Part shown: piece after piece, positions 40,297-50,755 of the stretch
Numbering within the stretch: position 1 is the first letter of the stretch
How the letters are laid out: each line of letters opens with the position of its first letter
NCBI RefSeq assembly: GCF_036250755.1
Contig: NZ_CP109583.1
Location: 5,541,501-5,605,500, forward strand
DNA: 64,000 nt
Origin: Streptomyces uncialis
Lineage (GTDB): Bacteria > Actinomycetota > Actinomycetes > Streptomycetales > Streptomycetaceae
Reading direction: 5' to 3'
Notes under the pieces: generated by a model
Told to the model about the DNA's origin: nothing
Database searches by the model: none
What the model saw: only the letters and a program-made list of their open reading frames with translations
Made by a program: the position numbers and the translations under genes

Positions 40297-40684
40297 TCCG
40301 GCCGGAATCCGATACGCCGGGTGACACGTGTGCGGTCCCGGCGGGCGCCGGTCCGCGCGGGACCGGGACCCCGGGGCGGGGCGGGTCGCGGTTGCGGTGC
40401 CCACCGGACGGACGGGGGCGGTGACCAGGGACTCCGGTGCGGATGGGAACCTTGTCCCCGGGTCGGCGGTTCCCGTCTTTCCCTGGGTTTCGTGTGTGTC
40501 TCCGGTGAAATCGGATGAGCTGATCAAAAACCTACCGGCATTGATCGCGTGGTGCCCCGCACGGTCGGGCGGGGGCTCACAGTGATCGAAAGGGGACCGG
40601 ATACGCTGACTTGAGTGATAGCGGCGACACATCGACAAACCGTGTGTACGACCTCGTGACCGTCAGCAGACAGGAGACCCCCTC
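40297..40684. other. Intergenic region upstream of the polyprenyl synthase gene
   Basis: 388 bp without a gene. A ggtcccggc / gcgggacc hairpin near 40334-40370 may end the HAD transcript. The stretch from about 40490 to 40660 is clearly less GC-rich and should contain the promoter of the next gene. I cannot assign -35/-10 boxes with confidence. Confidence 0.35.
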
Positions 40685-41695
40685 GTGACCGTCGTCGGGC
40701 CTTTCGGGCTGAGCGTGCGGGACCAGGCTCTCGAAGCCGATGTCCAGGCCGGATTGGCTGCTGTCGAGGAGGGGCTGCTCGAAGCCACCAAGAGCGAGGT
40801 GCCCTTCATCACCGGGGCCGCCCAGCACCTGGTGCGTGCCGGGGGCAAGCGCTTCCGGCCCCTGCTGGCGATGCTCGCGGCGCAGTTCGGTGACCCGTAC
40901 GCGCCGGGTGTGGTGCCCTCGGCCGTGGTCGTGGAGCTGACGCATCTGGCGACGCTCTACCACGACGACGTGATGGACGAGGCGGACGTACGGCGCGGGG
41001 TGCCCAGCGCCAACAGCCGCTGGGACAACTCGGTGGCCGTGCTCACCGGCGACTTCCTGTTCGCCCGCGCGTCCCACATCCTGGCCGACCTCGGGCCCGA
41101 GGCCGTCCGTATCCAGGCCGAGGCGTTCGAACGCCTGGTCACCGGTCAGATCCTGGAGACCGCCGGCCCGCGCGACGGACGGGACCCCGTCGACCACTAC
41201 CTCGATGTGATCGGCGGCAAGACGGGGTCGCTGATCGCGGTCGCCGGCCGCTTCGGGGCGATGATGTCGGGCGCCGACGACACGGTCGTCGACGTGCTCA
41301 CGCAGTACGGGGAGCGGCTCGGGGTCGCGTTCCAGCTCGCGGACGACGTCCTCGACATCGCGTCCGACTCCCATGAGTCGGGCAAGACGCCCGGCACGGA
41401 TCTGCGGGAGGGCATTCCCACGCTGCCCGTGCTGCGGCTGCGGGAGCGGGCCGCGCGGCTCGGGCACGCGGAGGATCTCGCGCTGTGCGCGTTGCTGGAC
41501 TCCGATCTGAGTGACGACGCGCGCCATCGTGAGGCGCTGACGCGGTTGCGGGCGCATCCCGCGCTGGAGCAGGCCCGGCGGGACACCGTGCGGTACGCGC
41601 AGGACGCTCGGGCCGCGCTCGGGCCCTTGCCGGAGTGTTACGCGAAGGCGGCGTTGGTGGAGCTGTGCGATGCGGTGGTCCACCGCGCGGGCTGA
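40685..41695 (+). CDS. Trans-polyprenyl diphosphate synthase
   Basis: 336 residues, GTG start with AGGAG upstream. Both aspartate-rich motifs are present: FARM in LYHDDVMDEADVRRG and SARM in FQLADDVLDIASD, with GGKRFRPLL before and GKTGSLIA between them. The residues before the first motif are small (THLAT), which favours a long product. It condenses isopentenyl diphosphate units into an all-trans chain; in this context it is the likely supplier of the menaquinone side chain (octa/nonaprenyl range), by inference. Repeat region R4 starts 5 bp after its stop. Confidence 0.94.
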   Translation: MTVVGPFGLSVRDQALEADVQAGLAAVEEGLLEATKSEVPFITGAAQHLVRAGGKRFRPLLAMLAAQFGDPYAPGVVPSAVVVELTHLATLYHDDVMDEADVRRGVPSANSRWDNSVAVLTGDFLFARASHILADLGPEAVRIQAEAFERLVTGQILETAGPRDGRDPVDHYLDVIGGKTGSLIAVAGRFGAMMSGADDTVVDVLTQYGERLGVAFQLADDVLDIASDSHESGKTPGTDLREGIPTLPVLRLRERAARLGHAEDLALCALLDSDLSDDARHREALTRLRAHPALEQARRDTVRYAQDARAALGPLPECYAKAALVELCDAVVHRAG

Positions 41696-41699
41696 ATCC

Positions 41700-42835
41700 C
41701 CTTCGCGGGTCGCCTTCGCTTGCGCTTCCCAGGTCCGTCCGGGTGGACGAACTTCGTTGCTGTGCCGTCGCTCGTCGTTTTCGCGCAGTTCCCCGCAGGT
41801 CGCCTTCGCTCGCGCCTCCCAGGTCTGTCCGGGTGGGCGCACTTCGTTCGTGTGCCGTCGCTCGGTGGGTGCGCAGTTCCCCGCGCCCCTGGATGCTGCC
41901 TCCTGCTGTCGCTCGTCGGGTGCGGGCCGGTTCTCGTCTTCGCGCAGTTCCCCGCGCCCCTTTGGGGCGCGTTCTGTCGGTCCTTCGGGTCGGGGCCGGT
42001 CGGGATTCTCCGTCCTCGATCCAACGCGCTCGGTCGGACGTTCCCCTTGCCGTGCTGAAGAGCATCGGAGTCTGCGGGCAGAGATTCCCGCCCACCCCCT
42101 CCCGTAGCAACGCGACTGCGCGAGGAGAGGGGTGCCCCGTCAGGGGCGCGGGGAACTGCGCAACAACGAGGGCCGACCCGCACCCGAAGAGCGACCGTGA
42201 TGGGGCAGCACCTCAGGGGCGCGGGGAACTGCGCGAGCAACCTCGGGCGATCCGCAGCCGAACGGGAACCGTAAGGGGCGCGACCTGAGGGGCGCGGGGA
42301 ACTGCGCACCCCACGAGCGACGGCACCGGGAACAGGTACGCCCAGCCGGACAGACCTGGGAAGCGCGAGCGAAGGGCGACCTGCGGGGAACTGCGCGAGC
42401 AACCTCGGGCGATCCGCAGCCGAACGGGAACCGTAAGGGGCGCGACCTGAGGGGCGCGGGGAACTGCGCACCCCACGAGCGACGGCGCAGGGGCAAGTAC
42501 GTCCAGCACCGGAAACCTCGGGGGCGCGAGCGAAGGCGACCTGCGGGGAACTGCGCGAGAACGAGGGCGACCCGCACTCGAAGAAGCGACCGCAAGAGGG
42601 CAGCACGTAAGGGGCGCGGGGAACTGCGCACCCACCGAGCGACGGCACCGCGAACAAGTGCGCCCACCCGGACAGACCTGGGAAGCGCGAGCGAAGGGCG
42701 ACCTGCGGGGAACTGCGCACCCCACGAGCGACGGCACAGGGAACAAGTACGTCCAGCCGGACAGACCTGGGAAGCGCGAGCGAAGGCGACCCGCGGGGAA
42801 CTGCGCACCCACCGAGCGACGGCGCGGGGAACCGG
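41700..42835. repeat. Intergenic mosaic repeat region R4
   Basis: The largest mosaic (about 1.1 kb), between two genes of the same direction. Left modules occur twice, then core copy C (inverted relative to A, B and D), then six or seven inverse modules, each ending in aggggcgcggggaactgcgc or a short form. A block of about 160 bp (cgagcaacctcgggcgatccgcagccgaacgggaaccgtaagg...) is duplicated exactly near 42235 and 42395. Open frames in it are artefacts. Confidence 0.85.
41998..42100 (-). repeat. Conserved repeat core, copy C (inverted)
   Basis: Same element of about 103 bp as at 16348 and 63646 but on the minus strand, starting with the complement of ggtgggcgggaatctctgcccgc. It is enclosed by outer inverted 20-mers. 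Confidence 0.85.
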
Positions 42836-42991
42836 GGTGAACCAGGTCCGGCGGAGCCACGTGTGGGGGGTGGGCGCGCTCAGCCGGGTGGATCTCCGCT
42901 TGGGCCGACCGCGAAGGGGGAACCGGTCCCTTCGCCACACGCCGCAGGCAGACGCCGCAGTCGTCCGCCTCGAACGGGGAGGTTTACTGAT

Positions 42992-44032
42992 ATGAACGTA
43001 TTTGCCAATCGCCGCCGCACCGTGATCACGGTCGGCTCCCTGGCCGCCGCCACCGCGCTGGGCGTCACCGTCACGGTCCTGCCCGCGACAGCGGACAGCG
43101 GCGCCCGGGACACCGGGGGCCATGGCCTCACCCACCGCGACGGGCATGCCGCCGGCCACGGCAGCGGTACCCCGTCAGGGGCGGGCACCACAGAAGGTGC
43201 GGCTACCGCCGCCGGTACGAGTACCGTCCTCGCCGCGTCCCTGCGCGGGGCCAACGAGGTGCCGCCCGCCAGCGGCGCGGCCGTGGGCGACCCGGACGGA
43301 GGCGCCCTCCTGTTCCTGCGGGTCAAGGGCGACAAGGTGTCCGTCGCGGTGAAGTGGCACGGCGTCACCCCGCCCACCGCGCTGCACATCCACGACGGGG
43401 TCAAGGGCGTCAACGGAGCCATCGAGGTCGACTACACCCCGCTGCTCGGCGCCGCCAGGGGCAACAGCCTGACCGCCACCGTCACCGTCACGGACCGGAC
43501 GGTGCTCCAGCGGCTGAGGGACGACCCGGCCGGCTTCTACGCGAATCTGCACACCGCCGAGTTCCCGGGCGGGGCGGTCCGGGGCCAGCTCCACAAGGTC
43601 ACCGCCCGCGTCGACTTCCGGCACGCCCCGGACAGCTTCCAGGCGTCCGTCGTCAAGGGCGAGCAGATCTACCGTTGCGAGCGTAACCGCGCCGGTGGCC
43701 ACAGCTTCGCGCAGCGCGATGTGCGGGCCGTGCTCGACGGCCGGATCGGCCACACCTTCACCCGGCCCGGCTCCGGGACCCCCCGGTGGGTCGCGCGCGA
43801 CGGCAGCGCCGTCACCGGCGAGGTCGTCGGCCGGACGCCGAACGGCGCCGCGAACATCCCCGAACTGGACCTCAGGGCAAAGAAGTCGGGCAAGAAGCAG
43901 GGGCTGCTCGCCACCACCGCCGAGATCCTCCGGCTCAACACGACCGGCGGCGTCGCCCCGGCGGGGAACTGCGTGCCCGGCACGGTCAAGGGGGTCCCGT
44001 ACGGCGCGGACTACGTCTTCGTCCAGCGCTGA
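42992..44032 (+). CDS. Secreted CHRD-DUF3455 two-domain protein
   Basis: ATG 42992 follows GGGGAGG and gives 346 residues. A signal peptide (about 1-36, ending LPATADS) and a Gly/His/Thr-rich linker precede a CHRD domain (about 75-200: LAASLRGANEVPPASG...ALHIHDGVKGVNGAIEVDY...FYANLHTAEFPGGAVRGQL). The last 140 residues match DUF3455 (GEQIYRCERN...FTRPGSGTPRWVARDGSAVTGEV...LLATTAEILRLNTTGGVAPAGNCVPG). Each domain is usually found alone, so the fusion is notable. The function is unknown; it is extracellular. Confidence 0.88.
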   Translation: MNVFANRRRTVITVGSLAAATALGVTVTVLPATADSGARDTGGHGLTHRDGHAAGHGSGTPSGAGTTEGAATAAGTSTVLAASLRGANEVPPASGAAVGDPDGGALLFLRVKGDKVSVAVKWHGVTPPTALHIHDGVKGVNGAIEVDYTPLLGAARGNSLTATVTVTDRTVLQRLRDDPAGFYANLHTAEFPGGAVRGQLHKVTARVDFRHAPDSFQASVVKGEQIYRCERNRAGGHSFAQRDVRAVLDGRIGHTFTRPGSGTPRWVARDGSAVTGEVVGRTPNGAANIPELDLRAKKSGKKQGLLATTAEILRLNTTGGVAPAGNCVPGTVKGVPYGADYVFVQR

Positions 44033-44300
44033 CGGCGTCCCGGGAGCCGACGCGCGGCCCTGGGGCGGGCCTTGCACACGCACACGGGTGGTGTCATCCC
44101 CTACGGGAGAGTGAACGTGGTACCCGTGGATGTCATACCTCGGCAGTACGGGAAGTTGGCTCCGAGGTCTGACGCCCCGGGGCATGGGATTTGGTCTCAT
44201 GGAGAGGAGCACTCCTGAGCACCCGGGTGAGAATGGCGGCGCGGGGTGGACCCATCAGGGGTACGGAAGGTCGTCGCCGGACCACGGAGGTAGGGCACAC

Positions 44301-45599
44301 ATGGCACCGTACGAATCCGAGAAGACTCCCGTCGAGGGCGCAGCAGGCTCCGCGCGGGCCGCACGACCCCGCGCGGGGCGCCGCCGGGCGGCACGGTACG
44401 CCGTCCCGGTGACGGTCGTGGGGGTGGCGGTGGCGACCATCGGCCTCGTCCCCGCGCTCGCCGACTCGGGCGACCCGGACCTGCCGGAGATCAGCGCACA
44501 GCAGCTCATCGAGAAGATCGCCGCGTCGGAGACCGAGCAGCTCTCGGGCACGGTGAAGATCAGTACCGATCTCGGGCTGCCGAGCATCGCGTCCGGGGCC
44601 CTCGGCTCCTTCGCCCCCGAGGGTGAGGGGAGCTCGACGGCCGATCCGCAGGCCAAGCTGCTGGAGCTCGCGCAGGGCACCCACACCCTGCGGGTCGCGG
44701 CGGACGGCGCGGAGCGCGCCAAGCTGTCGGTGCTGGGCGAGGCGTCCGAGTACAGCCTCATCCGCAACGGCGGGGACGTATGGGCGTACGACAGCGGGTC
44801 GAACGAGGTGTTCCACGCCAAGGGCGGGGCCCATGAGAGCGCGGGGAAGGACCGCGCGCAGAAGGACAAGCGGCAGAGCAAGGCCGACGACCTCCCGGCC
44901 ACGCCCAAGGCGTTCGCCGACGAGGTGCTGAAGGCCGCCGGGGACACCACCTCGGTCACCGTGGACGGCAGCACGCGCGTCGCGGGCCGGGACGCGTACA
45001 AGCTCGTCGTCAAGCCGAAGGCGTCGGGTTCGACCGTCGGGTCGATCCAGCTCGCGGTCGACGCGAAGAACGGCACCCCGCTGAAGTTCACACTGGTCCC
45101 CGCGGCCGGTGGCAGCGCGATCGTGGACGTCACCTTCACCAAGGTCGACTTCGCCAAGCCGGCGGCCTCGACCTTCGACTTCACCCCGCCCAAGGGCGCC
45201 GAGGTCACCGAGGCGGACGGCCTGGCGGACGCCAAGGACGCCCCCAAGGACAGGCCGAAGGGCGGGGACGCGCCGAAGTTCGACGGTCTCCCGCTGCCCG
45301 GCATCGGGGACGCGGCCACGGCCGACGGCGCCCGGACGAAGGTCATCGGCTCCGGGTGGAACGCCATAGCCGAGATCAGCACACCCGGCGGGGCGGCCCT
45401 GCCGTCCGGCGGGGAGGACGTGCCGGGCGCGGCGGGCCAGTTCCTCGACTCCCTCGGGGACAAGGTCTCCGGGAAGTTCGGTTCCGGCACGGTCTACTCG
45501 ACCCGCCTGGTGAACGCCCTGGTCACCGACGACGGCAAGGTGTACGTCGGCGCGGTCACCAAGGACACGCTGCTGAAGGCGGCGGAGGGCGCCCGCTGA
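44301..45599 (+). CDS. LolA-like exported protein
   Basis: ATG 44301 with GGAGG 10 nt upstream gives 432 residues; the frame is open upstream to 44130 but that part is non-native. An Arg-rich head ([13 protein letters not shown]) and a hydrophobic helix (VPVTVVGVAVATIGLVPALADSG) form a signal or anchor. The large outside domain has the LolA/LppX half-barrel pattern: LIEKIAASETEQLSGTVKISTDLG, DGAERAKLSVLGEASEYSLIRNGGDVWAYDSGSNEVFHAKG and STFDFTPPKGAEV. Such proteins in Gram-positives carry or sense lipids at the membrane. It lies upstream of an ABC exporter pair in the same direction (217-bp gap), so a joint role is possible. Confidence 0.85.
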   Translation: MAPYESEKTPVEGAAGSARAARPRAGRRRAARYAVPVTVVGVAVATIGLVPALADSGDPDLPEISAQQLIEKIAASETEQLSGTVKISTDLGLPSIASGALGSFAPEGEGSSTADPQAKLLELAQGTHTLRVAADGAERAKLSVLGEASEYSLIRNGGDVWAYDSGSNEVFHAKGGAHESAGKDRAQKDKRQSKADDLPATPKAFADEVLKAAGDTTSVTVDGSTRVAGRDAYKLVVKPKASGSTVGSIQLAVDAKNGTPLKFTLVPAAGGSAIVDVTFTKVDFAKPAASTFDFTPPKGAEVTEADGLADAKDAPKDRPKGGDAPKFDGLPLPGIGDAATADGARTKVIGSGWNAIAEISTPGGAALPSGGEDVPGAAGQFLDSLGDKVSGKFGSGTVYSTRLVNALVTDDGKVYVGAVTKDTLLKAAEGAR

Positions 45600-45816
45600 C
45601 CCCTCCGGGGTCCGGGCGGATCTGATCGACCCGGAGGTCCGGGGCGGACCGTTCGCGGCCCGCCCCGCACCACCCGGCGAGCCCGCACGGCCGGGTCCGG
45701 GCGCCCGGCGGTTCCCGTCCCGGTACCCAGGACAGACGGGTGGGCACCGGCCCCGTACACACGGGGCCGGGGGCCCGAGGAGGTCGGGTAGCGTCGGCCG
45801 GGGGAGGTGGGCCACT

Positions 45817-46767
45817 GTGGCGGAAACCGACGACGGCCCGGCGGTCATCACGACCAAGGGGCTGACGAAGCGGTACGGCCGGGGACAGCTCGCGGTCGAC
45901 GGACTGGACCTCAGCGTCCCCGAAGGCAGCGTCTTCGGCTTCCTCGGGCCCAACGGCTCCGGGAAGACCACCACCATCCGCATGCTGATGGGCCTGATCG
46001 AGCCGACCACGGGCACCGCCGAGGTGCTGGGCAGCCCGATGCCCCGCGCGTCCCGCACGGTGCTCCCCCAGGTGGGCGCCCTGATCGAGGGCCCCGCGCT
46101 GTACGGATTCCTGACCGGCCGCGACAACCTCGTCCGCTACGACTCCGCCGACCCCACCGCCGACCCCCGCACCCGCCGCGCCCGGGTGGAGACCGCCCTT
46201 CAGCGGGTGGGACTCACCGCCGCCGCGGGGAAGAAGGCGCGTGCCTACAGCCTCGGGATGAAACAGCGGCTCGGGCTCGCGGCGGCCCTGCTGCGCCCCC
46301 GTCGGCTGCTCGTCCTCGACGAGCCGACCAACGGTCTCGACCCGCAGGGCATGCGGGAGATCCGCGCGCTGGTACGGGAGCTGGCCTCGGACGGGACGAC
46401 GGTGTTCCTGTCCTCCCATCTCCTCGACGAGATCGAGCAGGTGTGCACCCACGCGGCGGTGATGGCCCGGGGCCGGCTGATCGTCCAGGGCCCGGTGGCC
46501 GAGCTGGCCTCGGGTGTCCGGGGCAGACTCGTCGTCACCACCCCCGACCCGGCCGACGCCGCCCGGCTGCTGAAGGAACGGGGCCTGGTCGATGTCGTCG
46601 TCACGGACGACCGCGTCACGGCCGAGCCTCCCGACGGTGAACTCGCCGAGGTCTCCCGGGCCCTGGTGGAGGCGGGCGTACGGGTACGGGGCTTCGCCGT
46701 GGAGCGGGCCTCGCTGGAGGACGCGTTCATGGCGCTGACGGGGGAGGGCTTCGATGTCGCGCAGTGA
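45817..46767 (+). CDS. ABC exporter ATP-binding protein
   Basis: 316 residues, start GTG 45817 after GGGGGAGGTGG. Walker A GPNGSGKTTT, signature YSLGMKQRLGLAAALL, Walker B LLVLDEPTNGLDP and the switch His in LSSHLLDEI are intact. It belongs to the drug/lantibiotic/lipid exporter type (CcmA-like) with a C-terminal regulatory part. It pairs with the permease gene that overlaps it by 14 bp. Confidence 0.96.
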   Translation: MAETDDGPAVITTKGLTKRYGRGQLAVDGLDLSVPEGSVFGFLGPNGSGKTTTIRMLMGLIEPTTGTAEVLGSPMPRASRTVLPQVGALIEGPALYGFLTGRDNLVRYDSADPTADPRTRRARVETALQRVGLTAAAGKKARAYSLGMKQRLGLAAALLRPRRLLVLDEPTNGLDPQGMREIRALVRELASDGTTVFLSSHLLDEIEQVCTHAAVMARGRLIVQGPVAELASGVRGRLVVTTPDPADAARLLKERGLVDVVVTDDRVTAEPPDGELAEVSRALVEAGVRVRGFAVERASLEDAFMALTGEGFDVAQ

Positions 46768-47722
46768 GACGGCCGGGGCGGGGGAAGCCCGTGCCGGAGC
46801 GGATGACGTGGACATGGGGACGGATGACGTGGGAACGGGTCCCGCAGGGCCGGGTGCCGCCGGTGTGCCGTCCGCCGCCGGTCGTGAGCCGCGGTGGACC
46901 TGGACGTTCGGGCTGTTCCGGTCCGAGCTGGTGATGACGTTCCGGCGCTGGCGGACGGTCGCGCTGCTCGGGGTGCTCGCGGCCGTACCGCTCCTGGTGG
47001 GCATCGCCGTGCGGATCGAGACCGGCGGTGGTCCGGGCGGGGCGGGCGCGGGCCCGGCCTTCATCGCGCAGGTCACGAACAACGGGCTCTTCCTCGTCTT
47101 CACCGGGCTCGCCGCGACCCTGCCGTTCTTCCTGCCGATGGCCGTCGGGGTGGTGGCCGGGGACGCCGTCGCGGGCGAGTCCGGTGCGGGCACCCTGCGG
47201 TATCTGCTGGTGGCCCCGGCCGGCCGGACCAGACTGCTGCTGGTCAAGTACGCCGCGGTGCTCACGTTCTGCCTGGTCGCGACGCTGGTGGTGGCGGTGT
47301 CGGCGCTCACCGTGGGGGCGCTGCTGTTCCCGCTCGGTGATCTCACCACCATCTCCGGGACCCGGATCAGCTTCGGTGAGGGGCTGGTGCGGACCGCGCT
47401 GATCGCGGTCGCCGTCGCGCTGTCGCTGGTCGGGATCGCGGCGCTGGGGCTGTTCGTGTCCACGCTGACCCACAGCGGTATCGCCGCGATGGCGACGACG
47501 GTGGGGCTGCTGATCACGGTGCAGATCCTCGACCAGATACCCCAGTTGCACGCGATACAGCCGTACCTCTTCTCGCATCACTGGCTGTCGTTCGCGGATC
47601 TGATGCGGGAGCCGGTGTACTGGGACGACCTGGTCCGTAACGCGGGAGTCCAGGCGGTGTACGCGGCGGTGTTCGGGTCGGCGGCCTGGGCGAGGTTCAC
47701 GGCGAAGGACGTCACGGCGTAA
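46754..47722 (+). CDS. ABC-2 type permease
   Basis: 322 residues, ATG 46754 inside the end of the ATPase gene. After a polar Gly/Ala/Asp-rich head of about 45 residues there are six hydrophobic segments (for example TVALLGVLAAVPLLVGIAV, FFLPMAVGVVAGDAVAGESGAGTLRYLLV) with the ABC-2 loop motif ESGAGTLRYLL. It forms an exporter with the preceding ATPase. The substrate is unknown; the gene pair has no nearby immunity or lantibiotic gene. Confidence 0.93.
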   Translation: MSRSETAGAGEARAGADDVDMGTDDVGTGPAGPGAAGVPSAAGREPRWTWTFGLFRSELVMTFRRWRTVALLGVLAAVPLLVGIAVRIETGGGPGGAGAGPAFIAQVTNNGLFLVFTGLAATLPFFLPMAVGVVAGDAVAGESGAGTLRYLLVAPAGRTRLLLVKYAAVLTFCLVATLVVAVSALTVGALLFPLGDLTTISGTRISFGEGLVRTALIAVAVALSLVGIAALGLFVSTLTHSGIAAMATTVGLLITVQILDQIPQLHAIQPYLFSHHWLSFADLMREPVYWDDLVRNAGVQAVYAAVFGSAAWARFTAKDVTA

Positions 47723-47845
47723 CGCCACACCCGACGCCCCCCGTTACGGCACCCGGCACACCGAACCACCCGGCACACCGAGCACCCGAACCGCACGCCC
47801 GCGACCCGCGCCCCGGGCGCCCCGTGCCCCTCAGCCCATCCCGCC

Positions 47846-48922
47846 TCAGACCATCCCGGCTTCCTTGAGCATCTCCTGGGTCTTCTTGAGCGAGTCCAGC
47901 CTGCCGAGGTCGATCTTCGGGGCGTCCAGGGACTTCAGCGACGGAAGGAGGTCCTTGACGGGGGAGGTGACGCCCTCGGCGAGCGGGTACTCCTTGGTCT
48001 TCCCGGCGAAGTACTTCTGCGCCTCCTTGCCGAGCAGATAGTCGACGGCCCGCCCGGCGGCCGCGTTCTGCCCGCCGTCCTTGAGGACACCCACGCCCGC
48101 CGTGTTGATCAGGGCGCCCGGGTCGCCGCCCGGCAGGAAGTGGATCTTCGAGTGGACCTTGCCGCCGCGTGCCTCGATCGCGGCGTGCTGCTCGTACCAG
48201 TAGTAGTGGTTGATCAGGCCGAGGGCGATCTCGCCGGATTCCACGCCGTTGAGGATCGCGTCGTTCTTCCCGTACGGGCGGGCGCCGTTGGCCTTGAGGT
48301 CCTTGAGCCACTTCAGGGTGGTCCTATCGCCCTCCAGGACGCGCATCCCGGTGACGAACGACTGGAAGGACGCGTTGGTGGGCGCGTAGCCGACCTTGCC
48401 CTTCCACTTGGGCCCGGTCAGCTCCTTGACGCTGTCCGGGGCCGCGTCGGTCTGCCGTGCGTCGTACGCGATGACCCGCGACCGGCCGGAGACGCCGATC
48501 CAGTCGCCCCCGCTGCCGCGGAACGCGGAGTCGACCTTCTCCAGCGAGGCCCGGGGCAGTTCGGCGAGCATCCCGGCGCGCGACAGCGCGCCGAGCGCGC
48601 CCGCGTCCTGCGAGAAGAACAGCCCGGCCTGGGTCCGGTGGCCCTCCTTCAGGATGCGGGCGGCCAGTTCGGCGCTGTCGCCGTAGTGGATCTCGACCTT
48701 GGTGTTGGTGGCCTTCTCCAGCTTGGCGACGATCGGGGCGACCAGTTTCTCGTCGCGCCCGGAGTAGATGACCAGCTTCTCGGCGGCCCGCACCTTGGGG
48801 TCGGCCTTCCGCTCCTTCTTGTCGCCCGAACCGCTGCCGGACCCGCCGCAGGCGGCGAGCGCGGGCAGCAGCAGCGCGGACAGCGCGAGGGTGCTGCCGC
48901 GATGGGTGGGGGGACGGCGCAT
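47846..48922 (-). CDS. Fe(III)-type ABC substrate-binding lipoprotein, orphan
   Basis: 358 residues from ATG 48922, with GGAGG 6 nt upstream. The lipobox is LPALAAC. The fold is that of FbpA/FutA proteins: LVIYSGRDEKLVAPIVAKLEKATNTKVEIHYGDSAELAARILKEG, SQDAGALGALSRAG, and the iron-binding tyrosine motif NHYYWYEQ. It should capture ferric iron outside the membrane. The usual permease and ATPase genes are absent: the next gene downstream is a convergent, unrelated exporter. It must work with a transporter encoded elsewhere. The promoter region shows an operator-like dyad. Confidence 0.93.
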   Translation of the reverse strand: MRRPPTHRGSTLALSALLLPALAACGGSGSGSGDKKERKADPKVRAAEKLVIYSGRDEKLVAPIVAKLEKATNTKVEIHYGDSAELAARILKEGHRTQAGLFFSQDAGALGALSRAGMLAELPRASLEKVDSAFRGSGGDWIGVSGRSRVIAYDARQTDAAPDSVKELTGPKWKGKVGYAPTNASFQSFVTGMRVLEGDRTTLKWLKDLKANGARPYGKNDAILNGVESGEIALGLINHYYWYEQHAAIEARGGKVHSKIHFLPGGDPGALINTAGVGVLKDGGQNAAAGRAVDYLLGKEAQKYFAGKTKEYPLAEGVTSPVKDLLPSLKSLDAPKIDLGRLDSLKKTQEMLKEAGMV

Positions 48923-48990
48923 GAAGGACCTCCGGGCCGGCCCGGGGCCGGGGGTCTGGGCGGCCGCCGGGGGCGAGTTGGGAAGTCCCA

Positions 48991-49043
48991 TCAATAGGGT
49001 CAGCCTTGTTTGACTGTCAATTGCTGGCCAAGTAACAGTCAAA
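48991..49043 (-). promoter_or_regulatory. Promoter and operator-like dyad of the Fe-binding protein gene
   Basis: On the minus strand, TTGACA (49015-49020) and TATTGA (48991-48996) are spaced by 18 bp. A perfect 9-bp inverted repeat, tttgactgt (49009-49017) / acagtcaaa (49035-49043), overlaps the -35 box. The spacer contains gggtcagccttg, a partial match to DtxR/DmdR iron boxes (about half of the consensus). Confidence 0.65.
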
Positions 49044-49267
49044 TCACGACAGCGGCGCGCTCCCGAGCGGGGCAAGAGCAGCGGAAGTTGGACTCTGAGT
49101 TGTATTGACCCGGGCTCTGAGTGTGATTTGCGAGCCCTGGGACTTGATAGTGGGGGCGCCCGCCCTGGCAGTTCCGCGAGGGTCACCCGGGGCGGCGATA
49201 CGGAAATCTCCCACCGGACGGTGACACAAGGGTATCCCGTGCCCGAATCCCCGCCGTGCCCGAATCC

Positions 49268-49339
49268 CAGCCAGGGCCGACCGCCCAGCCAGGGCCGACC
49301 GCCCCGTCGGAGCCGACCGCCCCATCGGAGCCGACCGCC
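49268..49339. repeat. 18-bp tandem repeat, 4 copies
   Basis: Two units cagccagggccgaccgcc and two units ccgtcggagccgaccgcc / ccatcggagccgaccgcc, in the 718-bp noncoding gap between the Fe-binding protein and the aminopeptidase genes. Confidence 0.8.
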
Positions 49340-49569
49340 CCGGTGGCGGACCGTCCCTCCTGGACCCGAGGTCCCGCCAGGGGGCCGACCGCCCTGATGG
49401 ACGGCCGGCCCCCGGCCGGGACGGCGGGGCGCCGCGTGTTCGCACGGCGCACCCCCGTCCACGTGGCCTGCGCCGCGGGCCGGGGGGCGGAGCCCTGCCC
49501 GGTCGGCGGGCCCGTGCCACGGGACCCGATGACGCCCTGACGCCCGACAGCCGGTGCCCGGCACCTGAC

Positions 49570-49604
49570 GTCCGACGTCCGACGTCCGACGTCCGACGTC
49601 CGAC
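49570..49604. repeat. 7-bp tandem repeat, 5 copies
   Basis: Five perfect gtccgac units in a row, just downstream of the aminopeptidase stop codon. This is a simple-sequence tract that can change length by slippage. Confidence 0.9.
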
Positions 49605-49640
49605 ACCCGGGACCGGATGTCCGGCGCCCGGCCGCCGCTG

Positions 49641-50645
<1,005 letters not shown>

Positions 50646-50755
50646 TCAGCGGAACATGAGATTCCATCAAGAGCGCTATTTGGACACTGGTGTTCGGATA
50701 GCGGGAATCGTTCGATAGTCGAACGTGCGGCGATCCGGTGCCGGGGCGCGGACCG

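Noticed and set aside
44130..44300. N-terminal extension of the LolA-like protein from ATG 44130
   Set aside because: The extra 57 residues are unlike an exported protein start, and ATG 44301 has a proper ribosome site and signal sequence.
48996..49012. DtxR/DmdR iron box in the Fe-binding protein promoter
   Set aside because: Only about half of the 19-bp consensus matches, so it is kept as a possibility within the promoter entry and not called as an iron box.
49570..49604. Possible CRISPR-like array
   Set aside because: Direct 7-bp repeats without spacers and no cas genes; the same holds for the R1 array, whose 211-bp units have no unique spacers.
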